DNA of 64,000 bases from Sphingopyxis sp. 2PD (GTDB taxonomy: Bacteria; Pseudomonadota; Alphaproteobacteria; Sphingomonadales; Sphingomonadaceae): NCBI RefSeq assembly GCF_005503695.1, contig NZ_SCMU01000014.1, positions 1-64,000 of the forward strand, written 5' to 3'. The notes under the pieces were generated by a model. That model saw nothing but the letters and a program-made list of their open reading frames with translations. It had not been told where the DNA came from and searched no databases. The translations under genes were made by a program, and so were the position numbers. Within the stretch, counting starts at the first letter, position 1. Each line of letters opens with the position of its first letter. Below are positions 36,629 to 44,162 of this stretch, piece after piece.

Positions 36629-38146
36629 CTATTTCACCACCCGCCACGCCAGCTCGGCAAACTCGCACAGGAGCGGCCGTGTATCCCTTGGGTCGATAAT
36701 GTCCTCGACCCCGAATTTCTCCGCCGTCCGGAACGGGCTGCGCACGCGGTTGAGCCTTTCGCGGATCGCCTCCAGATGCGCCGCCGGATCGTCCGCCGCC
36801 TCCAGTTCGCTCTTGTACGCCACCTCGACCCCGCCCTCGATCGGCAGGCTGCCCCAGTCGCCCGACGGCCAGGCGAAGCGATATTGGAAGCGCTCCGCAT
36901 TCGACATCGCGCTCCCCGCGATGCCATAGGCGCGCCGCACCACCACTGACGCCAGCGGCACGCTCGCGCGATAGATCGCGTTCATCGCCTGCACGCCATA
37001 ACGGATCGTCCCCGTCCGCTCGGCCTCGCCGCCGATCATGAAACCCGGATTGTCGACCAGATGCACGATCGGCAGCCGGAACTGGTCGGCCAGTTTGACG
37101 AAGCGTTCGGCCTTCTCGCTCGTCTTCGCGTCCCACGACCCGCCGAGGTACGACGGATCGCTCGCGAGGACCGCAACCGGATAGCCGTCGAGGCGCGCGA
37201 ACGCGGTAATCACCGCCCGCCCCCAGCGCGCGCCCATCTCGAAGAAACTGCCCTGATCGAACACGGCAGTCGCGATGCGCCGCATCGAATAAACCTGCTT
37301 CGCCTCGCGCGGCACGACCGACAACAGGCTCTCGTCGCGGCGATCGACGGGATCGCTGCACGGCCTACGCTCGGCCCGGTCATCGATCGACGAGGGCAGA
37401 TAGGAGAGGAACCGCCGCGCCGCCGCAAAGGCCTCCGCCTCGCTCGCCACCTCATCATCGACGACGCCGTTGCGCGTATGGACGTCGCTGCCGCCCAGCT
37501 CCTCGCGATCGAGCGTATCGCCGATCGCCGCCGCGACCGCCGGTCCTGCTGCGAACAGCTGCGACAGCCCGCGCACCATGATGCTGTAGTGGCTCGCCAC
37601 CACCCGCGCCGCGCCCAGCCCTGCCGTCGGCCCCAGCGCCAACGCCACGACCGGCACCGTGTCGAGGTTGGCGATGATCTGGTCCCAGCCGGGCACATGC
37701 GGAATATAGGTATAGCCCATATCCTCCAGCGTCTTGACCGACCCGCCGCCACCGGTGCCGTCGATCATGCGAATGAGCGGCAGGCGATATTCATGCGCCA
37801 TCGCCTCGCACTGGATGAATTTGCGGTGCAGCGCCGCATCGGCCGCGCCGCCGCGCACGGTGAAATCGTCGGCGCTGGCGACCACCGGCCGCCCGTCGAT
37901 ATTCGCGCGTCCGAAAATGAAATTGCTGGCCGCAAGGTCTTCGAGTTCGCCGTCAGCGCCATAAGTTCCGCGCCCCGCGATCTTGCCGATCTCGCGAAAG
38001 CTGCCCGGATCGACAATCGCGGCGAGCCGCGCCCGCGCATCCAGCTTGCCGCGCCCATGCTGGCGCGCGACCTTTTCTTCGCCGCCCATCCTCTCGGCCA
38101 TCGCGCCCCGCGCGGCGAGTTCGTCGATCTCTTTTTCCCAGCTCAT
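36629..38146 (-). CDS. Acyl-CoA carboxylase, carboxyltransferase (beta) subunit
   Basis: A 505-residue carboxyltransferase with two crotonase-like halves (about residues 30-260 and 285-500). Motifs include GTGGGGSVKTLEDMGYTY in the N-half and DNPGFMIGGEAERTG in the C-half. It is like propionyl-, methylcrotonyl- or geranyl-CoA carboxylase beta chains. No biotin carboxylase subunit is adjacent, so its alpha partner must be elsewhere. Exact acyl-CoA not decided. Confidence 0.9.
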   Translation of the reverse strand: MSWEKEIDELAARGAMAERMGGEEKVARQHGRGKLDARARLAAIVDPGSFREIGKIAGRGTYGADGELEDLAASNFIFGRANIDGRPVVASADDFTVRGGAADAALHRKFIQCEAMAHEYRLPLIRMIDGTGGGGSVKTLEDMGYTYIPHVPGWDQIIANLDTVPVVALALGPTAGLGAARVVASHYSIMVRGLSQLFAAGPAVAAAIGDTLDREELGGSDVHTRNGVVDDEVASEAEAFAAARRFLSYLPSSIDDRAERRPCSDPVDRRDESLLSVVPREAKQVYSMRRIATAVFDQGSFFEMGARWGRAVITAFARLDGYPVAVLASDPSYLGGSWDAKTSEKAERFVKLADQFRLPIVHLVDNPGFMIGGEAERTGTIRYGVQAMNAIYRASVPLASVVVRRAYGIAGSAMSNAERFQYRFAWPSGDWGSLPIEGGVEVAYKSELEAADDPAAHLEAIRERLNRVRSPFRTAEKFGVEDIIDPRDTRPLLCEFAELAWRVVK

Positions 38147-38202
38147 GGGCGGGAGGCTATCTTACGTTGACGGAAACGTCATCCGAAACCTATCGTCCAG
38201 AC

Positions 38203-38691
38203 ATGACGCGTCCGATCACCCTCGCCCTCGCCGCCGCGATGCTCGCAACATCGCCCGCCAGTGCCGCCGAACCACGCACGCTCCCCGGCGTCGAAGATCC
38301 GTATAAAAGCACCGCCTTCATCGCCGATCCAATGCCGGCGATCGACGCTGCGCTCGCTACGGCCAAACAATCGGGCAAACCCGTCCTGCTCGTCATGGGC
38401 ACTGGCGGCTGCCACGACAGCGCCTGGCTCGCGAACCTCATCGCCACCGACCGCTTCGCCCCCGTCCGCGCGCGCTACGAGATCATCTACGCCGATATCG
38501 GCATGCCGCACGTCCGCGGCTGGGGCCGCAATCCCGAGGTTGCCAAGCGGTTCCGCTTCAAGATCAAGGGCACCCCGACCGTCGCGATCCTCGACGCCGA
38601 TGGCCGCGTCCTCAACCGCAAGGCCGCCCCCAAATGGCGCAACGCCGCGAGCCGCAGCGATGACGAAATCTACAACGAACTGATGGGTTAG
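38203..38691 (+). CDS. Secreted thioredoxin-like protein with CxxS site
   Basis: About 162 residues with a signal peptide (TLALAAAMLATSPASAA) and a thioredoxin fold: KPVLLVMGTGGCHDSAWL, then FRFKIKGTPTVAILDADG with the cis-Pro. The active site is C-H-D-S, so the second cysteine is missing. This suggests a monothiol or structural role rather than a disulfide reductase. An in-frame TTG at 38167 would lengthen it, but the signal peptide fits the ATG at 38203. SDR gene follows 10 bp later. Confidence 0.82.
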   Translation: MTRPITLALAAAMLATSPASAAEPRTLPGVEDPYKSTAFIADPMPAIDAALATAKQSGKPVLLVMGTGGCHDSAWLANLIATDRFAPVRARYEIIYADIGMPHVRGWGRNPEVAKRFRFKIKGTPTVAILDADGRVLNRKAAPKWRNAASRSDDEIYNELMG

Positions 38692-38701
38692 GGAGAGCGA
38701 C

Positions 38702-39481
38702 ATGGCCGACATGAACCTTGCGGGGCGCGTCGCGCTCGTCACCGGCGCCTCGCGCGGGATCGGCCGCGGCATCGCGATCGGCCTCGCCGAAGCGGGCGCC
38801 GACGTCGCGGTCAATTACACCCGCGGCGAGGAAGCCGCCGCCGAAACCGTCGCCGCGATCGAGGCGCTCGGCCGCAAGGCCAAGGCCTATCAAGCGTCGG
38901 TCACCGACGAGGCCGCCTGCGCCGCAATGGTCGCCGCTATCGAGGCCGACTTCGGGGCGATGTCGATCCTGATCAACAACGCGGGCATCGCGAGCCGCGG
39001 GCTGTCGGTCGCCGACACGACCCCCGAAGAAGTCGACAAGCTTTTCGCCGTCCACGCCGCGGGGCCGCATCGGTTGAGCCGCCTCGCGCTGCCGCAGCTG
39101 CGCACCCACGCCCGCAGCGACATCATCGTCATTTCCAGCATCGCCACCTATGTGAACTCGCCCAACGGCGCGCCCTACACGATGGCGAAGGCGGCAGGCG
39201 AAGCCCTCGCGCTCACCCTCGCCAAGGAGGAGCTGAAAAACGGCGTCCGCGTCAACATCGTCGCCCCCGCGCTCACCGTCAGCGACATGGGCGAAAAGCT
39301 GTCGCGCGCGATCACCGGCAATGCCGACATCCACCACCTCGACACCAAAATGCCCTTCGGCCGCGTCGCCGTCCCCGCCGACGTCGCCGCGGCGGTGGTC
39401 TGGTTCGTCTCGGGCGCGAACAGCTATTGCTCGGGCCAGAAACTCAACATCGATGGCGCGGGGCAAGCGACGTTTCGATAA
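38702..39481 (+). CDS. Short-chain dehydrogenase/reductase
   Basis: A 259-residue classical SDR. NAD(P) motif TGASRGIG at 14-21, NNAG near 95, catalytic Ser in ISSIATY and YTMAK (YxxxK) near 160. Similar to 3-oxoacyl-ACP reductase-like enzymes; substrate unknown. GGGAGAGCG ribosome binding site 6 bp before ATG. Confidence 0.92.
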   Translation: MADMNLAGRVALVTGASRGIGRGIAIGLAEAGADVAVNYTRGEEAAAETVAAIEALGRKAKAYQASVTDEAACAAMVAAIEADFGAMSILINNAGIASRGLSVADTTPEEVDKLFAVHAAGPHRLSRLALPQLRTHARSDIIVISSIATYVNSPNGAPYTMAKAAGEALALTLAKEELKNGVRVNIVAPALTVSDMGEKLSRAITGNADIHHLDTKMPFGRVAVPADVAAAVVWFVSGANSYCSGQKLNIDGAGQATFR

Positions 39482-39575
39482 TCGCTTCATTATGGATATT
39501 AAATATCCCGTACTGTCATTGAGAGTCTTCTTCTGATGATTTATTCCTGCCCAGTGGTATGGGGAGGATATTTCC

Positions 39576-40142
39576 ATGAGCACGCGCCCAGAACTTGGAT
39601 CGACGCTCAACTTGCAGATCGATCATATTCCCGAAGGCAGGCCAAATCGTTCCGGTTCTCCATTGCGACCGGAATTCATCACAGTGCACAATACCGACAA
39701 CAGAGGAAAAACAGCTGATGCCGAGGCGCACTCCCGGTTTCTGAAGAACACGGGCTATTATGTTCACAATGGTAGCAAGCGCTGGGTGTCGTGGCACTAC
39801 ACGGTCGATCATGACAGCTGCGTGCGCCATCTTCCCCTTAACGAGGTCGGTTGGCATGCCGGAAGCAGCTTGGGAAACTCGAGCAGTATCGGCATTGAAA
39901 TCTGCATGAACGACGCCCTGAATCAGGACATGGCATTCGACAGGGCACAGCGGCTCATCGCTTGTTTGTGCTATGATCTTGGTTTCGATCCCAAAATGGT
40001 GGTTAAGCCGCATATGCACTGGTCGGGCAAACTATGCCCATCTCTTCTTCTGACCAACGGCAAGCTGGGCGCAAAATGGGCTAACTTCATCGTCGGTATT
40101 CAGGGCTATCTTGACGATATTAGTGACCCGGTGGGAGTTTAA
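39576..40142 (+). CDS. N-acetylmuramoyl-L-alanine amidase (Amidase_2), orphan, lower GC
   Basis: A 188-residue single-domain zinc amidase with no signal peptide. Zinc and catalytic residues: VHNTDN (His), GWHAG and PHMHWSGKLCP (His and Cys). The sequence resembles phage and Bacillus XlyA/CwlA endolysins more than the AmpD of Gram-negatives. Base composition is clearly lower in GC than both flanks, and codon use differs, indicating acquisition. GGGGAGGAT ribosome binding site 7 bp before ATG. No holin, spanin or other phage gene adjoins it. A toxin or immunity role is possible but not shown. Confidence 0.88.
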   Translation: MSTRPELGSTLNLQIDHIPEGRPNRSGSPLRPEFITVHNTDNRGKTADAEAHSRFLKNTGYYVHNGSKRWVSWHYTVDHDSCVRHLPLNEVGWHAGSSLGNSSSIGIEICMNDALNQDMAFDRAQRLIACLCYDLGFDPKMVVKPHMHWSGKLCPSLLLTNGKLGAKWANFIVGIQGYLDDISDPVGV

Positions 40143-40246
40143 CTTCCTACCCGACCGATCCGCCCGGCCAAATTGACGATCCGCCTGCGGGGCTGTTGGT
40201 CGGTAAGCCCTCCTCCAATGCTGCGGCCTCAGATAGAAGCGGGCCG

Positions 40247-41149
40247 ATGCGCCCCGATTCGCCCTCTCCCGTCATCCCCTTCCTCATCGCCTGCGCGGGG
40301 ATCGCGACCTTTTCCGCGATGGACGTGCTGATGAAGGGGCTGTCGATCGACATCGGCGCCTATAACGCGGTGCTGTGGCGCACCGGCGCGGGGACAATCC
40401 TCAGCGGCGCGCTCTATTTCGCCTCGCGCCCCGCGATGCCCGACCGCGCGACACTCCGCATCCACGCGGTGCGCTCGCTGTTCGTCGCGGGCATGGCGGT
40501 CAGCTTTTTCTGGGCGCTCGCGCGGCTGCCGATGGCCGAGGCGATCGCGATCGCCTTCATCGCGCCGCTCGTCACGCTCTACATGGCGGCGATCTTTCTC
40601 GGCGAAAAGATCGGCCCGCGCTCGATCCTCGCCTCGCTGCTCGGCCTCGGCGGGGTGCTGGTGATCGTCGCGGGCAAGCTTGGCCGCGGCGACTATGCGT
40701 CCGAAGCCTTGTGGGCGGTCGGTGCGGTAGTCGGCTCGGCGCTGCTCTATGCCTATAACCTCATCCTCGCGCGGCGGCAGGCGAAGATGGCCGAACCGAT
40801 GGAAATCGCCTTTTTCCAGAACGGCTTCGTCGCACTGATCCTCGCGCTCGGCGCCCCGTGGTTCCTCGCCGTCCCCGGCAGCGACCAGACGCTGCCGATC
40901 GTCGGCGCCGCCTTTCTTGCGGTCGCCTCGCTCTTGCTGCTCAGCTGGGCCTACGCCCGCGCCGAGGCGCAGATCCTCGCGACCACCGAATATACGGGCT
41001 TCCTGTGGGCGATGCTGTTCGGCTGGATGTTCTTCGACGAAGCGGTGACCTGGCCGACGATCTCTGGCGCGGCGCTGATCGTGATCGGCTGCCTGATCGT
41101 GGCGAGGAAGACGCCGCAGCTCGACCCGGTCGAACCGGCGGCGGCTTGA
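40247..41149 (+). CDS. DMT (EamA) family transporter
   Basis: About 300 residues with ten hydrophobic helices in two EamA repeats (about residues 8-135 and 145-285). FWALARLPMAEAIAIAFIAPL is typical of the RhaT/YdcZ-like exporters. A longer start at 40196 is open but the ATG at 40247 has a better ribosome binding site (AAGCGGG). Substrate unknown. Confidence 0.88.
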   Translation: MRPDSPSPVIPFLIACAGIATFSAMDVLMKGLSIDIGAYNAVLWRTGAGTILSGALYFASRPAMPDRATLRIHAVRSLFVAGMAVSFFWALARLPMAEAIAIAFIAPLVTLYMAAIFLGEKIGPRSILASLLGLGGVLVIVAGKLGRGDYASEALWAVGAVVGSALLYAYNLILARRQAKMAEPMEIAFFQNGFVALILALGAPWFLAVPGSDQTLPIVGAAFLAVASLLLLSWAYARAEAQILATTEYTGFLWAMLFGWMFFDEAVTWPTISGAALIVIGCLIVARKTPQLDPVEPAAA

Positions 41150-41157
41150 GAAGAATA

Positions 41158-41313
41158 GTTCGCACGAAGACACAAAGACACGAAGCCGTCGGCAATAGCC
41201 CCCCATTCGCTTGCCGATTGCGCGAAGCGCCTTTCGTATAAATCGCCTGCGGCGATAAGCGGACTGAAGAACGGCGACCCGACATCTTCGTGCCTTTGTG
41301 TCTTTGTGCGAAC
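41158..41313. repeat. Long inverted repeat with 28-nt arms
   Basis: GTTCGCACGAAGACACAAAGACACGAAG at the left is matched by CTTCGTGCCTTTGTGTCTTTGTGCGAAC at the right, 27 of 28 positions pairing. About 100 bp of body, containing smaller hairpins, lies between. It is between the convergent transporter and tsaC-like genes. Confidence 0.85.
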
Positions 41314-41319
41314 CAAATA

Positions 41320-42267
41320 TCACACCGCCGCGCGCGAAAGCCGGTCGTTGATCGCCGCGCCCAACCCCTCGGCAGGGATCGCCGCAACGGCAATCCGCGT
41401 CTTCGCGCTCGCCGCCCCGGCGTGCAGCGCATCGAATAGCCGCGCCGCCGCTTCGGTCAGATCGCCCGCCGCGCTCAAATCATAATCGCCCCGAACCGCA
41501 CCAAATCCGATCCCGAACTCGTCCTCCGCAAAATCCGTTGCCTCCAGCCGCACCGGCTTGCCCGGCGCATAATGGCTTGCCAGCATCCCCGGCGCGACAA
41601 TCTCGGCTCCCTTGACCCCCATCACGGGAAGCCCGCTCGCTTCGCCTAGCATCGCCGCGGTCACCGGCCCCGGCCGCAGCACCTCGACCGCGCCCTCATT
41701 CACGCGCGCGATCGTCGATTCGACCCCTGCCGTCGTCGGCCCGTCGTCGATCACCAGCGCAATCCGCCCGTCCAGCGTCGCGAGCACATGGCTTGCCCTC
41801 GTCGGGCTGACCCCGCCGCTCGCATTGGCACTGGGCGCCGCCAAAGGCGCCCCGCTCGCCGCCAGCAAGGCCTGCATCGCGCGATGCCCGGGCACCCTGA
41901 GCGCGATCGTCGCCAGCCCCGCTGTCGCGATGCTCGCCACCGGGCAGTCGTCCGTACGCGGCACGACCAGCGTCAGCGGCCCCGGCCAGAAAAGCGTCGC
42001 CAGCGCCCGTTCGGCCGCGCCGAACACCCCCAAAAGCTCCGCCGCCGCCAGATCGGGCACATGCACGATCAACGGATTGAAATCGGGTCGCCCCTTCGCC
42101 GCATAGATGCGCGCCACCGCCGCCGCGTTGCGCGCATCGGCGGCGAGTCCGTAAACCGTCTCGGTCGGCACCGCGACGGGCTGTCCCGCCGCGACCAGCG
42201 CCGCCGCTTCGGCGATAGCTTTACTATCGAACGCGCGAGCCAGCGTGGGATTTGAGGCATGGGCCAT
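41320..42267 (-). CDS. L-threonylcarbamoyladenylate synthase (Sua5-type)
   Basis: A 315-residue TsaC/Sua5 protein: YrdC domain (about residues 15-205, VPTETVYGLAADARN and STIARV) followed by a Sua5 domain (about 225-315). It makes threonylcarbamoyl-AMP for the t6A37 tRNA modification. The start is close to that of the divergent acyl-CoA dehydrogenase gene, so the promoters overlap. Confidence 0.95.
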   Translation of the reverse strand: MAHASNPTLARAFDSKAIAEAAALVAAGQPVAVPTETVYGLAADARNAAAVARIYAAKGRPDFNPLIVHVPDLAAAELLGVFGAAERALATLFWPGPLTLVVPRTDDCPVASIATAGLATIALRVPGHRAMQALLAASGAPLAAPSANASGGVSPTRASHVLATLDGRIALVIDDGPTTAGVESTIARVNEGAVEVLRPGPVTAAMLGEASGLPVMGVKGAEIVAPGMLASHYAPGKPVRLEATDFAEDEFGIGFGAVRGDYDLSAAGDLTEAAARLFDALHAGAASAKTRIAVAAIPAEGLGAAINDRLSRAAV

Positions 42268-42319
42268 GCCGCGCTATAGCGCCCGCGCAACGAGATTCAT
42301 CAAGAAAGTCGGCCATCGC

Positions 42320-44062
42320 ATGACCTATACGCCGCCCACCACCGAACAGCTCTTCGTCCTCAATCACATCGCGCGCATCGACGCGATGGCGCAGCATGAT
42401 CGTTTCGCCGATGCGACCCCCGACATGGTCGAGGCGATCGTCACCGGCATCGGCGAGTTCGCGGCCGAGGTGTACGCGCCGCTGAACCGCGTCGGCGACG
42501 TCCACAACCCCAAGTGGGAAGACGGCAAGGTCACCATGCCCCCGGGGTTCAAGGAAGCGTACCAACAGTTTGTCAATGCCGGCTGGGGCAGCATCGACGG
42601 GCCGACCGAATATGGCGGCCAAGGCCTGCCCTTCACCCTCGCGACCGTGATCATCGAGGCGCTGGGCAGCGCCGACATGGGCTTTACCCTCTGCAACATC
42701 CTGACCCCCGGCGCGATCCACGCGCTGATGGCCTATGGCACCGAGGAGCAGCGCCAGACCTGGCTCCCCAAGCTGGTGTCGGGCGCGTGGAACGGCACGA
42801 TGAACCTGACCGAACCCGCCGCGGGCAGCGACGTCGGTGCGCTGCGCTCGACGGCGGAAAAGGTCACCGAAGGCCCCAACGCGGGCCTCTACCGGATCAA
42901 GGGTCAGAAGATCTTCATCACCTTCGGCGAGCATGACCTCACCGACAATATCGTCCATCTCGTCCTCGCGCGCACCCCCGGCGCGCCCGAGGGGACGCGC
43001 GGCATCTCGCTGTTCCTCGTCCCCAAATATCGCCTCGACGCGAACGGCAATCCGACGATTTCGAACGGCGTCCATTGCGCCTCGATCGAGCACAAGCTCG
43101 GCATCCACGGCTCGCCGACCGCGGTGATGGTCTATGGCGAGGGCGAAGACTGCCTCGGCGAAATCGTCGGCGACGAAATGGGCGGGATGCGCGCGATGTT
43201 CGTGATGATGAACAATGCGCGGCTGATGGTCGGTTGCCAGGGCGTCCAGATCGCCGAACGCGCGACCCAGCAGGCGCAGCGCTTTGCCGCCGAGCGCGTC
43301 CAGTCGTCGCTCGCGGGTTCGCCCGACCGCACCCCGGTGACGATCGACGAGCACCCCGACGTGCGCCGCATGCTGTGGCGGATGCGCGCCCAGACCGAAG
43401 CCGCGCGCGCGCTCACCTATTACGCCGCGGCGCAGACCGATTTCGGCAAATTGGGCGACGAGGACGCGGCGATGCGCGCCGAAGTGCTGATCCCGTTGGT
43501 CAAGGCGCACGCCACCGACATCGGCTGCGAGGTCGCCAGCCTCGGCATCCAGGTCCATGGCGGCATGGGCTTCATCGAGGAAACCGGCGCTGCACAGCAT
43601 TATCGCGACGCGCGCATCGCCCCGATCTACGAAGGCACCAATGGCATTCAGGCGGCCGATCTCGTCGGGCGCAAGCTCGGCATGGCGGGTGGCGACCTCG
43701 TCCGCGGGTTGATCGACGACATCACCGATGCCGCCACCGATTTCGCCGAGCTTCAGCAGCTTGCCCATGCGTGCCGTGCCGTGACCGACAGGATGGTCGA
43801 TGCGAAGACCGCCGACCGGCTCGCGGGCAGCTACCCCTATCTGACCATGCTCGCGACCGCGACCTGCGGCTGGCTGATGGCGCTTCAGCATCGCGCGGCG
43901 AAAATCGCGCTCGACGAGGGCAGCGGCGACCGCGCCTTCCTCGAAGCCAAGCTCGCGTCGACGCATTTTTACCTGGCCCAAATCGTCCCCGCGGCGATCG
44001 GCCTGGCACCGTCGGCGCTGGCCGGCGACGCCGTGCTGGCTCCGCTCCCGAAACTCGCCTGA
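42320..44062 (+). CDS. Acyl-CoA dehydrogenase
   Basis: A 580-residue acyl-CoA dehydrogenase of the long DmdC/FadE12-like group with an extra C-terminal helical domain. Flavin and catalytic motifs: NLTEPAAGSDVGAL, GGMGFIEETGAAQHYRD and PIYEGTNGIQAADL, where the Glu in YEGTNGIQ is the likely base. An N-terminal extension to 42245 is possible but weak. Acts in fatty-acid or branched acyl-CoA beta-oxidation. Confidence 0.94.
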   Translation: MTYTPPTTEQLFVLNHIARIDAMAQHDRFADATPDMVEAIVTGIGEFAAEVYAPLNRVGDVHNPKWEDGKVTMPPGFKEAYQQFVNAGWGSIDGPTEYGGQGLPFTLATVIIEALGSADMGFTLCNILTPGAIHALMAYGTEEQRQTWLPKLVSGAWNGTMNLTEPAAGSDVGALRSTAEKVTEGPNAGLYRIKGQKIFITFGEHDLTDNIVHLVLARTPGAPEGTRGISLFLVPKYRLDANGNPTISNGVHCASIEHKLGIHGSPTAVMVYGEGEDCLGEIVGDEMGGMRAMFVMMNNARLMVGCQGVQIAERATQQAQRFAAERVQSSLAGSPDRTPVTIDEHPDVRRMLWRMRAQTEAARALTYYAAAQTDFGKLGDEDAAMRAEVLIPLVKAHATDIGCEVASLGIQVHGGMGFIEETGAAQHYRDARIAPIYEGTNGIQAADLVGRKLGMAGGDLVRGLIDDITDAATDFAELQQLAHACRAVTDRMVDAKTADRLAGSYPYLTMLATATCGWLMALQHRAAKIALDEGSGDRAFLEAKLASTHFYLAQIVPAAIGLAPSALAGDAVLAPLPKLA

Positions 44063-44120
44063 ATCCGGCGGATTCAAGCCGGTTTCGGGCGCCTCGACCC
44101 CGGCAAGAATTTGTTCATGA

Positions 44121-44136
44121 TTAACGCGATGATAAC
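44121..44136 (+). promoter_or_regulatory. Candidate CtrA box
   Basis: TTAA, seven bases, then ATAAC: one difference from the CtrA consensus TTAA-N7-TTAAC. Located about 30-40 bp before the start of the CHASE2-EAL gene. A chance match is possible. Confidence 0.4.
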
Positions 44137-44162
44137 CATCTGAGACTAGGCACATCCGGCAA

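Noticed and set aside
39482..40200. Prophage around the amidase
   Set aside because: Only one phage-like gene; neighbours are chromosomal metabolic and transport genes.
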